Assembly (NCBI GenBank): GCA_023301405.1
Contig: JALZUX010000498.1
Location: 1 to 5,570, forward strand
From: Granulosicoccaceae bacterium
GTDB lineage: Bacteria > Pseudomonadota > Gammaproteobacteria > Granulosicoccales > Granulosicoccaceae
Length of the DNA: 5,570 nt
Reading direction: 5' to 3'
Numbering within the stretch: the first letter of the stretch is position 1; every line of letters begins with the position of its first letter. A program made the position numbers and the translations under genes. The notes below the pieces were generated by a model that saw only the letters and a list, made by a program, of their open reading frames with translations, searched no databases and was not told the origin of the DNA. Positions 1 to 5,570 of this stretch are shown here, piece by piece.

Positions 1-601
1 CTTGAAAGCTGGCGGGCGCACTATCACCTTTTATAGACAATGCGTCTGGGCGATAGCTAGTCAGTGTGACCTCTTGATTGCTTGGCAGCTCGTCTTTGGC
101 GTGCGGACCTCTCAACACCAGTAATTTCCCAAAAGGCCATCTTAGTGCGGCACGCATCTGGTCTTCGGAATGAGTAAAGTCAATATCATCCCCAACAACT
201 TTGAGTTTTTCGTAGCGCTCTTGAGCAACAAAAAGCTCCCCGACAGTAGGCATTGTTATCGTCGCACCTACCCTCAATTGCGATGCATCACCATCATTGA
301 ATGCCTGAAAATTGATGTCATACAGCGCTGCGGCAAGGTGATAAAAGTCAAGTTCTTTGAAACGATGCTGCCTGGCAATCTTGAGCAGTGAATCTCCCGG
401 CTCAACTGTCACTTGCGTAAGCTGAAACGGAACATCACGTAACTCATAACTTGATACAGCCTGATTGAGGTCGCTGTAGTAATTACGCAGTGCATTGCTG
501 CCGTGTGGCTCAACATATTGTGCAGCAGCATTGTGGGCGCACAGCGCAAGACCAACAAAAACAATTAAGGCCCTGACAATCTTAAAATTCAATTCATTCA
601 C
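1..601 (-). CDS. Secreted LysM/FimV-like protein (3' end outside window)
   Basis: The minus strand is open for 200 codons from a GTG at 601-599 to the left edge. Residues 1-27 form a Sec signal peptide: a short polar start with one lysine (NELNFK), a hydrophobic core (ALIVFVGLALC), and a probable cleavage site after NAAA, before QYVEP. Residues 64-119 are a LysM module of the FimV type: VTVEPGDSLLKIARQH opens it, and LYDINFQAFNDG with LRVGATITMP closes it, matching the family pattern of LY..N..AF..G.....L..G..L..P. LysM modules bind peptidoglycan, so the protein probably acts at the periplasmic cell wall. The rest (FVAQERYEKL onward) is not recognised. GTG was chosen because the signal peptide follows directly; no strong Shine-Dalgarno is visible, and an in-frame TTG lies further upstream. 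It differs from true FimV in lacking a long N-terminal domain before LysM. The exact role is unknown. Confidence 0.72.
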   Translation of the reverse strand, partial: MNELNFKIVRALIVFVGLALCAHNAAAQYVEPHGSNALRNYYSDLNQAVSSYELRDVPFQLTQVTVEPGDSLLKIARQHRFKELDFYHLAAALYDINFQAFNDGDASQLRVGATITMPTVGELFVAQERYEKLKVVGDDIDFTHSEDQMRAALRWPFGKLLVLRGPHAKDELPSNQEVTLTSYRPDALSIKGDSAPASFQ

Positions 602-648
602 CTGTTGGTTGTCAGCTCGACGCTTCGGCAATAAGTTCAGGGCGCTCT

Positions 649-1023
649 CTATCGCCAACGATTATACTGAATGAGCTCTCTTGCTTTACCCAACATTGCA
701 CTGCCGTCGAACCCATGATTTTTAGCGTAGGAAAACCACCTATCATATAAAGGCTGGGCTTGAACAATCCATCGCTGCAGGTCACTGCCCTTGAGCACTG
801 TAATGTTGTTATCACTCGCTACTAACCAACCATAGGCATCGGCACCAGCTATTACTTCAGTATCCGTAAAACAATCGACATAAAAACGATCTTACTGTGC
901 CGCTACGAGTATGGATGTCGTATTGCTAAACCACCCGCGCACCGTACCCTGACCATAACGCAATGCAGTTGGAAATCCATTACGATTTATACAAGGAAAA
1001 GTGTGCACTTCACCACACCGCCT
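649..1023 (-). pseudogene. TRAP transporter DctP-like solute-binding protein remnant
   Basis: One minus-strand frame runs from a stop at 1026-1024 to TAG at 651-649, interrupted by TAA at 894-892. The last 80 codons look like real protein: ITVLKGSDLQRWIVQAQPLY, then DRWFSYAKN, then GFDGSAMLGKARELI. This fits the C-terminal helices of DctP periplasmic receptors (W....QP.Y..W.....G.DG..ML..AR.LI). Upstream of the stop, GTVRGWFSNTTSILVAAQ sits where DctP proteins have their GW....T..L.VN segment, a weaker match. Such receptors capture carboxylates or similar solutes for a DctQM permease. No permease gene is present, and the N-terminal two thirds cannot be followed in one frame. The family assignment is an inference from a short C-terminal pattern. 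That the locus is broken is clearer: there is no start, there is an internal stop, and there is no full-length frame. A stop-to-stop frame of 67 codons overlapping it (815-612) looks like noise. Confidence 0.5.
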
Positions 1024-1167
1024 CTAAAGTGAAATTCCACCAGTATACCCACACCAATTTCGGTACACACAACACACTAAGCCGCCCATCAATGTCATAG
1101 CGCTTAACAACCTGAACTCAAGAGATGCTTTTAGCTTTTCAATCAATCATGTTGGCGATGAACTTCA
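1024..1167. other. Gene-free stretch, probable pseudogene continuation
   Basis: No intact frame, RNA gene or clear hairpin with a T-run is visible here. Short minus-strand pieces such as KRYDIDGRLSVLCVP (about 1098-1054) look protein-like but are closed by stops and fit no family I can name. The piece is probably the rest of the decayed gene to its left. It also lies downstream of the flavin reductase gene, for which no intrinsic terminator is evident. Confidence 0.4.
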
Positions 1168-1776
1168 CTAGGCAGGCCGCTCGACGTAGATCAACTCGCC
1201 AGCGCCAAAGTACTCTCCGCCACCCAACCGGCCCAAGGGATCGACATCCACAGCGTTTATACAAACCCGGCCTTTGGCATCTTTGCCAACAACACTGTCG
1301 GCCGCGTATAAGTGCTTCAAAGTCGCAAAAACTATCGCCTGATCTTTTATCATATGCATTGAGTCATATTCGCAAGCATAAGCAATACGGCAGTCTGCCA
1401 GTCTTGGCAGAGTTGACCCCGGCATTTCGGCAAGCGGCAGGTTAAGCATATCTACTTCAGATTCGTTAGGTGGCATGGTAGCTGAAGACTTCGTCATTGC
1501 CGCAGCCATTTCACGATGCGCTATATGCACTATAAATTCTTTTCTGGCTTCAATGTTTGCCCGTGTGTCTTTGAGCGCCCCGCCTGGAGCCAAACCAAAT
1601 GAGATCATAATCATTGGCGGATCACTAGCCAGCCCGTTGAAATAAGAGAAAGGCGCCAGGTTGTAAGTGTCGTCGCTATTTTGTGTCAGTATCCATGCAA
1701 CGGGTCGTGGTATTACCGTTTGCGTCATCAGAGCGTAGGCTTGAACCGGTTCTAATGTTGACATGTCGATGTGCAT
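1168..1776 (-). CDS. Flavin reductase-like FMN-binding split-barrel protein
   Basis: This is a 202-residue protein of the flavin reductase-like family (DIM6/NTAB type), which binds FMN in a split-barrel fold and usually reduces flavin with NAD(P)H. Visible family motifs, numbered from the chosen start, are VIPRPVAWILT (21-31), NLAPFSYFNGLASDPP (39-54), KDTRANI (69-75) and PLGRLGGGEYFGAGEL (160-175). The last block, with the conserved RLGG.EY, closes the family's core domain. The length is normal and the frame is clean. The frame extends 19 codons upstream to another ATG at 1833, but MHIDMSTLEP at 1776 is preferred because AAAAGGT lies 7 nt before it and the extra N-terminal residues resemble nothing in the family. 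A 12-bp direct repeat lies upstream. The protein should be cytosolic and soluble. Its physiological substrate or partner oxygenase cannot be told from the neighbours, none of which are related. Confidence 0.87.
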   Translation of the reverse strand: MHIDMSTLEPVQAYALMTQTVIPRPVAWILTQNSDDTYNLAPFSYFNGLASDPPMIMISFGLAPGGALKDTRANIEARKEFIVHIAHREMAAAMTKSSATMPPNESEVDMLNLPLAEMPGSTLPRLADCRIAYACEYDSMHMIKDQAIVFATLKHLYAADSVVGKDAKGRVCINAVDVDPLGRLGGGEYFGAGELIYVERPA

Positions 1777-1783
1777 TGATAAT

Positions 1784-1790
1784 ACCTTTT
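1784..1790 (-). promoter_or_regulatory. Ribosome binding site of the flavin reductase gene
   Basis: The minus strand reads AAAAGGT seven bases before the ATG at 1776-1774. It supports that start over the ATG at 1833, which would add 19 residues. Confidence 0.6.
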
Positions 1791-1800
1791 GATGAGATGG

Positions 1801-1812
1801 GTGAGTTAACGT
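1801..1812. repeat. 12-bp direct repeat, copy 1 (GTGAGTTAACGT)
   Basis: The exact 12-mer GTGAGTTAACGT occurs here and again at 1888-1899, 87 bp away, in the same orientation. This copy ends about 24 nt upstream of the flavin reductase start. The core GTTAAC is itself a palindrome, and a third GTTAAC without the flanks lies at 1854-1859. It could be a pair of operator half-sites or simply chance. Confidence 0.5.
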
Positions 1813-1887
1813 AGAACTGCCGTACAGGTACAACCGCAGTGTAATTGAATCTTGTTAACCCCAGCAACTAAAGCGTACTGTCGTAGA

Positions 1888-1899
1888 GTGAGTTAACGT
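1888..1899. repeat. 12-bp direct repeat, copy 2 (GTGAGTTAACGT)
   Basis: This is the second exact copy of the 12-mer found at 1801-1812, about 110 nt upstream of the flavin reductase start. The two copies lie on either side of the stretch where that gene's promoter would be expected. No confident -35/-10 pair was recognised between them. Confidence 0.5.
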
Positions 1900-2054
1900 T
1901 TTCGCACACTGGTCACTGCCGCCCTCACAGCAGAAACTGCGTACGCAAAGACTCTTAGTGACCTGCAGGGCCGATACACAACAACAACCACTTGGAACAC
2001 CATATCACTTAGCGATCATCACATAATTGTCCAATGCACCGACTAAAACGGCAG
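1900..2054. other. Intergenic region between kinase and flavin reductase genes
   Basis: No frame with coding character is visible. It holds the sequence downstream of the kinase gene, with no obvious hairpin plus T-run, and an isolated palindrome CCTGCAGG near 1961. No further remnant of either neighbouring gene was recognised. Confidence 0.4.
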
Positions 2055-2966
2055 TTACCTTCTTAGCACTTCAGTGGCCAATACATCCCCTATATTCCAA
2101 AGGTTTCGCAGGTTACCAAAGTGTTCCATCGACTCACGTTCCTCTGTACTCAACGGTCGTACAGATTCATAACCTTCGATCATTGATTTTCGTTCAAGCT
2201 CTGGGAAAAAACTTGATATTGCAAGATCATAGGCACGCCAGCCGTAAGCGCAATGATCAAAATCGAAAAGCGTTAAATTATTTCCATGGAAGTGCACATT
2301 GCCATTATGCAGATCGGCATGGATAATCCCGAACTCATTATTATCAGATCCAATGCGGTTAATGGCGTCTATAATTCGATCAATCGGTTGTAGCTTTTCA
2401 ATGACCTGCTCGCCGCGACGCACCTCTTCATCAAATCTAGGGTTTTCGCCATTCTTGCCAGCACCTTCTGATATGAGTCTTAAAGGCTCATCTACTAAAT
2501 ACTTCAAATCAAGCTTATAGCGCTGATGCTTGGTACTGAATGAATTTGCTGCAAGATGCAATTCAGCCATGGTTTTCCCAAACTGATGGCTTTGCTTGAT
2601 AGTTATTGCTGAGCCACTCAGCTGCATGCCGTCTGCAAAAGAAAACAATGCAAATGCTCTTTCGCCCAAAGGCGTGCTTGTATGGCCTAATAGCGCTCCG
2701 TTCTTCCTTGGTAATGCATTAGCGACGGGCACACCGTTTGAGTCAAGATGATCAAGAAGGTCTAGTTCAAATTTGTAGGCACTGGAAGATTCTATATAGT
2801 ATTTGTTATTCAAATAAAGGCGAAATATGTATTTCATGTGCTTAGTGGCGACAAGATAGTGGTCATTGAACCCACGCCTTATGAACATACAATATTCAAT
2901 ATCAACTAAGGGGTATTGATCTTTTACTATTTCTAAGGCTTCATCCGAGTTAAGCAATGTATTCAT
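2055..2966 (-). CDS. Phosphotransferase/kinase of the APH (homoserine kinase II) superfamily
   Basis: This is a 303-residue cytosolic kinase with the fold shared by aminoglycoside phosphotransferases, choline kinases and type II homoserine kinases; it should transfer phosphate from ATP to a small hydroxylated substrate. The catalytic loop IIHADLHNGNV gives H216-x-D218-x4-N223, and the metal-binding DFD is at 235-237. The N-lobe has a nucleotide loop RRGFNDHYLV (30-39), a YIFRLY strand (46-51) where the ATP-contacting residue is Arg rather than the usual Lys, and a helix glutamate in FELDLL (E67). The ATG at 2966 is the only plausible start: an in-frame TGA lies shortly upstream. The Shine-Dalgarno is weak. 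The frame is intact although both flanks contain ruined genes. The C-terminus ends at LATEVLRR, perhaps somewhat earlier than in relatives. Antibiotic resistance is not implied; the distant similarity is closer to metabolic kinases of unknown substrate. Confidence 0.83.
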   Translation of the reverse strand: MNTLLNSDEALEIVKDQYPLVDIEYCMFIRRGFNDHYLVATKHMKYIFRLYLNNKYYIESSSAYKFELDLLDHLDSNGVPVANALPRKNGALLGHTSTPLGERAFALFSFADGMQLSGSAITIKQSHQFGKTMAELHLAANSFSTKHQRYKLDLKYLVDEPLRLISEGAGKNGENPRFDEEVRRGEQVIEKLQPIDRIIDAINRIGSDNNEFGIIHADLHNGNVHFHGNNLTLFDFDHCAYGWRAYDLAISSFFPELERKSMIEGYESVRPLSTEERESMEHFGNLRNLWNIGDVLATEVLRR

Positions 2967-3071
2967 TGAAAAATAGCCATTTAGTTTTCAACTTAAAATA
3001 ATTTATCAATATAATAAACGACTATTGCACTGAAAAAACCTTACCAACCGGCAGTCGAGTATGGCCTGTTG
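2967..3071 (-). promoter_or_regulatory. AT-rich upstream region of the kinase gene
   Basis: The stretch before the kinase start is markedly AT-rich, with TTATATTGATAAATTATTTT on the minus strand, and is the only place for its promoter. Hexamers resembling TATAAT occur (TATTAT, TATATT), but no well-spaced -35 partner was found, so no exact promoter is called. Confidence 0.35.
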
Positions 3072-3640
3072 TTACCGTCTTCTTTGCACATCAGATTTTT
3101 CCCAATAAAGTATCGGCCCAAACCGCGCCTTGAAAAAATCAATCCAGGCGCGCATCATTGGTGAGATAAATTGGCGGTTTGGATACAGCGCATAGATGTT
3201 CATCTGTTCCAGTGCAAAATCATCCATAACGGGAAACTACTCGCCACTGTGTAACTGATCGATAATATCCCAAGTCGACTTTACCGCAAAACTCAGCTCG
3301 CCCACGGCCACATCTCGAACCACCTCACCGCTGTTAGAAGTTAGCGGTCCACTGACAGAGGCACGCTGCCAACCCTTTTAGGTTTCAAACTTCCACTGAT
3401 CAGTTAACGCTGCATGAGGTGAAAAAATCAAGCATTGATGGAAACTGAGCTCTTCAAGCATTGCTGGATTACCAGCCTTCTCCAGGTACCGGGCACTTTA
3501 GATCTACAAAGCTCGCATGTCTACGGCACATTGCGCGACCTGCCAATAAAGCTGCATCAAATCGCGATGCATATCCACGCAATTGGGATTACACCGCCGA
3601 TCCGTTATATCATCATATCCAAGCACAGAATGACGCAATG
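3072..3640 (-). pseudogene. LysR-type transcriptional regulator remnant (effector domain only)
   Basis: The minus strand carries the C-terminal, effector-binding part of a LysR-type regulator. In one frame, from about 3495 down to TAA at 3074-3072, it reads YLEKAGNPAMLEELSFHQ, SPHAALTDQWKFET, VSGPLTSNSGEVVRDVAVGE, KSTWDIIDQL and IYALYPNRQFISPMMRAWID. These are the familiar LysR landmarks (CLIFSP, SGPLTSNSGE, ALYPNR..SP..RA.IDF). The frame is broken by TAA at 3380-3378 and TAG at 3239-3237. Upstream of about 3500 the homology moves to another frame (SFIGRSRNV, TCELCRS, and RIGG near 3606), again with stops. The N-terminal winged helix-turn-helix and linker, about 100 or more residues, are absent: the antiporter begins only about 90 bp further on. 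The product cannot bind DNA and is not made intact. LysR genes often sit divergently beside their target, here the antiporter. Confidence 0.85.
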
Positions 3641-3677
3641 CCAGTAACCTTGACAAGCCATTCGCCAGTCCGCATCG

Positions 3678-3706
3678 TTGACAAACAATGCTAGTATTCA
3701 ATTAAT
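3678..3706 (+). promoter_or_regulatory. Candidate sigma-70 promoter of the antiporter
   Basis: A perfect TTGACA at 3678-3683 is followed after 17 bp by ATTAAT at 3701-3706 (four of six consensus positions), 21 bp before the antiporter ATG. The spacing is ideal but the -10 is weak. A partial palindrome, TTCAATTAATCAA, overlaps the -10 and might be a leftover regulator site. Confidence 0.35.
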
Positions 3707-3727
3707 CAAGCGGGAAATAAAAATAAA

Positions 3728-4965
3728 ATGGGTTCGATCTCGAGCCTATTGATACTTGCCTTCATCGCAGGAATTATTTTTCGACGCATTGGGTATCCAC
3801 CAATGCTGGGTTCATTAGCGCCGCCATAAACCTTGGCAGCGCGTCGCAACTAACCACGGTCGCAGACCTGGGTATTACGTTGCTACTGTTTACCATAGGC
3901 TTGAAGTTGCGCCTGGACATATTAGCCAAACCATACATTCTGGGGCCAGCACTTGCACATATGATTGTGGACGTGCCATTGACCGCCACGGTCATTATGC
4001 TAGCCGGTCTCGTTTATACGCCATTGTCATTCAACGACTGGAGCGCGCCTTGGACACTGGCGTTTGCCTTATCTTTTTCAAGCACTGTATTTACGATAAA
4101 AATATTTGATGAACGCGGAGAAGGGCAGTCTTTTCATGCAGCGATTACCATTGGAATTCTGGTGATTCAAGATGTACTGGCAGTGGTGTATTTGGTCGTT
4201 GCATCCGGCAAGATGCCATCGCCTTGGGTATTGGTACTTGTGGGCTTTTTAGCGTGTCACCGATTCTGGGTAGCTACCGTAAGAAAGCTACTAAACCACT
4301 TTGGACACGGAGAGCTGAAATTACTGTTCGGGATAACCGCGGCTCTCGCTGTTACGAGTTATTTGAACTGCTTCATCTCAAAGGCGGATTGGGCGCACTG
4401 GTCGCGGGGGCGGTACTGGCTTTCGTCGATCCTTCTGTCACCAATGAACTTTATAAACGACTAGTTAACCTGAAGAATCTGTTATTGGTGGGGTTCTTTC
4501 TGAAGATCGGCTATGCAGGCCTACCATCAACCGAGCTACTGCTTGTAGCGGTTGCTCTATCACTTCTGCTAGTGCTACGACCTATCATTTACTTGGCTTT
4601 GTTTACTTTCCTAAATCTCCGCGCGCGTACAGCTACTCTGGCCGGAGTCGCGCTTAGCACTTACAGCGAGTTCGGGCTTATCATTGCCGCAATCGCCGCC
4701 AATGAGGGCTTGATCGCAAACAAGTGGCTCGTGACACTCGCTCTGGCAATTTCGCTATCGTTTTTTATCGCAACCCCTGTCAATGAAAAAATTCATCGTT
4801 GGTCCCGTCTCCTGAGCAATAAACTATTGGCTTATGAAAAATCTCGATTGCCGGAAGAGCATATTGAAAAACATTGACAACGCCCAAGTCCTTTTACTGG
4901 GGATGGGGCGTGTGGGTCGCGGGTTCGCCGAAACAGTCATTGAAAACCAAAGTGCTAACTCCTAA
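3728..4965 (+). pseudogene. CPA2 (KefB-type) cation:proton antiporter, frameshifted and truncated
   Basis: This is a decayed inner-membrane antiporter of the CPA2 family, which exchanges K+ or Na+ for protons and carries a cytoplasmic TrkA-N/RCK domain. It starts at ATG 3728 with LAFIAGIIFRRIGYPPMLG. Near 3811 the homology moves to another frame (stop TAA at 3827 in the first), continuing with VADLGITLLLFTIGLKLRL, FALSFSSTVFTIKIFDERGE, ITIGILVIQDVLAVVYL and GHGELKLLFGITAALA. Near 4351 a base is missing and the frame shifts again: ELLHLKGGLGALVAGAVLAF, LLLVGFFLKIGYAGLPS, YSEFGLIIAAIAANEGL. Near 4870, in an A-run, a third shift leads to a Rossmann motif, AQVLLLGMGRVGRGFAE, which stops at TAA 4963-4965. 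The GxGxxG nucleotide-binding start is present but the rest of the domain is lost. The longest pieces (3880-4464 and 4224-4877) overlap and could be mistaken for two genes. No functional antiporter can be produced without several frame corrections. Confidence 0.88.
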
Positions 4966-5084
4966 ATCAGCACTGTTTACTTTGTAGCGAGAAATAGCGC
5001 GTCATTGGCTTTTTAATCCAGGCAACATCATTGTTGCCCGGACTACTCATGGAGACGCTAGCAGTTAAGCGTGCACTTGATGCC
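4966..5084 (+). other. Probable decayed tail of the antiporter nucleotide-binding domain
   Basis: No gene is intact here. A plus-strand frame from 5049 to a stop at 5130-5132 reads ETLAVKRALDALGSLKTQ followed by HTIIAVT. It resembles the part of TrkA-N domains with N..AVK.L..LG....I.A..RY, so it may be the eroded continuation of the antiporter. The match is short and the intervening sequence does not align in any frame. Its end overlaps the 3' end of the MsrB gene on the other strand. Confidence 0.3.
5021..5038. other. Perfect 7-bp stem-loop (GGCAACA TCAT TGTTGCC)
   Basis: A perfect inverted repeat with a four-base loop, extendable by CC/GG across one mismatch. It lies about 46 bp past the MsrB stop on the minus strand and inside the antiporter debris on the plus strand. 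Neither strand has a T-run directly after the hairpin, so it is not a standard intrinsic terminator. It may still protect or end the MsrB transcript. Confidence 0.4.
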
Positions 5085-5570
5085 CTAGGCAGTCTGAAAA
5101 CTCAACGCCACACCATTATTGCAGTAACGTAGCCCGGTAGGTTTGGGGCCGTCCTTGAATACGTGCCCCTGGTGGCCGCCACAGCGCGCGCAATGATATT
5201 CCGTGCGCGGATAAATTAATTTGTAATCTACGCTAGTTGCCACATGATTTGGTATCGCATCGAAAAAACTGGGCCAGCCGGTACCGCTATCAAATTTGGT
5301 GTCGGATTGAAACAGAGGCAAATCACACCCGGCACACGCATACAGTCCCTGCCTTTTCTCATCATTTAGCTCACTGCTGTAGGGGCGCTCGGTACCCGCT
5401 TTTCGAAGCACTTTGTATTGCATCGGTGTTAATTTTTCTTTCCACTGAGCGGCAGATAATTCTATTCTCTCCAATCCACTGCTGTCGGCCTCAGAGGCCG
5501 CCACAGGCACCTTCCCGCTGTCACTTGCCATGAGTGATCGGTAACCCAATGCGGCCACCGGTATTGTTGC
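5085..5570 (-). CDS. msrB: Peptide-methionine (R)-S-oxide reductase MsrB (5' end outside window)
   Basis: MsrB reduces the R form of methionine sulfoxide in oxidised proteins or free methionine, normally using thioredoxin-like partners. Counting from the GTG at 5558, the frame shows the MsrB domain from about residue 34: WKEKLTPMQYKVLRKAGTER, the first zinc pair YACAGC (C75, C78), FDSGTGWPSFFDAI (89-102), the second zinc pair HCARCGGHQGHVF (C123, C126) and the catalytic cysteine in GLRYCNNGVAL (C146). No other cysteine is present, so there is no classical resolving cysteine in the domain. The frame stays open through the right edge, adding ATIP before VAALGYRSL. This Ala-rich segment and a low-complexity linker look like the end of a signal peptide, probably twin-arginine or Sec, so I place the true start outside the window and expect a periplasmic enzyme. 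The frame is clean and ends at TAG 5087-5085. Confidence 0.93.
   Translation of the reverse strand, partial: ATIPVAALGYRSLMASDSGKVPVAASEADSSGLERIELSAAQWKEKLTPMQYKVLRKAGTERPYSSELNDEKRQGLYACAGCDLPLFQSDTKFDSGTGWPSFFDAIPNHVATSVDYKLIYPRTEYHCARCGGHQGHVFKDGPKPTGLRYCNNGVALSFQTA

Noticed and set aside
170..391. Plus-strand frame of 73 codons
   Set aside because: It is antisense to the LysM protein frame, which is longer, has a signal peptide and shows a clear domain.
1125..1445. Plus-strand frame of 106 codons
   Set aside because: It lies antisense to the flavin reductase, has an arginine- and proline-rich composition with no recognisable motif, and is explained as a shadow of that gene.
2027..2520. 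Two plus-strand frames (2027-2326 and 2299-2520)
   Set aside because: Both lie antisense to the intact kinase gene and have no motif or ribosome binding site.
3435..3701. Three short frames (two plus, one minus) around 3435-3701
   Set aside because: The plus-strand frames are antisense to the LysR remnant. The minus frame of 65 codons is a piece of that remnant's reading frame with no motif of its own.
4224..4330. N-terminal part of the frame starting at 4224 as a separate second protein
   Set aside because: Only the part after about 4351 has antiporter homology. The earlier residues are out-of-frame translation of the same antiporter, so this is a frameshift, not a new gene.
5237..5533. 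Plus-strand frame of 98 codons
   Set aside because: It is antisense to MsrB, has a His- and Pro-rich composition with no motif, and is a shadow.
1..5570. CRISPR array, insertion sequence, tRNA or toxin-antitoxin pair
   Set aside because: No regularly spaced repeats, terminal inverted repeats with a transposase, tRNA cloverleaf or paired small frames were recognised on either strand.

Overview
The window looks like a chromosomal stretch of a gammaproteobacterium with mid-range GC. The main hints are a secreted protein with a FimV-type LysM module, a KefB-type proton antiporter of the kind common in that class, and a methionine sulfoxide reductase B with an N-terminal extension. No mobile element, tRNA, rRNA or CRISPR array was found. 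The striking property is decay: three of the seven recognisable genes are broken, while their immediate neighbours keep clean full-length frames. That pattern fits ongoing gene loss, as in a host-restricted or otherwise relaxed lineage, better than random sequencing error.

Layout from left to right. 1-601 (minus): the 5' part of a secreted LysM/FimV-like protein, running off the left edge, with a GTG start. 649-1023 (minus): remnant of a gene whose C-terminal end resembles a TRAP (DctP) solute-binding protein, with an in-frame stop. 1024-1167: no gene, probably more of the same decayed sequence. 1168-1776 (minus): intact flavin reductase-like FMN-binding protein, with a ribosome binding site and a 12-bp direct repeat upstream. 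1777-2054: non-coding. 2055-2966 (minus): intact kinase of the aminoglycoside phosphotransferase/homoserine kinase superfamily. 2967-3071: AT-rich spacer. 3072-3640 (minus): LysR-type regulator remnant that has lost its DNA-binding domain. 3728-4965 (plus): CPA2 cation:proton antiporter pseudogene with three frameshifts and a truncated nucleotide-binding domain, with traces perhaps reaching 5132. 5085-5570 (minus): MsrB, intact to the right edge and probably starting beyond it.

The genes do not form one pathway. All except the antiporter lie on the minus strand, but spacing and decay argue against a single operon. The divergent LysR/antiporter pair may once have been a regulator and its target; both are now ruined. 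I see no convincing undescribed system. The interest lies in the pattern of decay, the repeat upstream of the flavin reductase, and a kinase of unknown substrate that survives between ruined genes.
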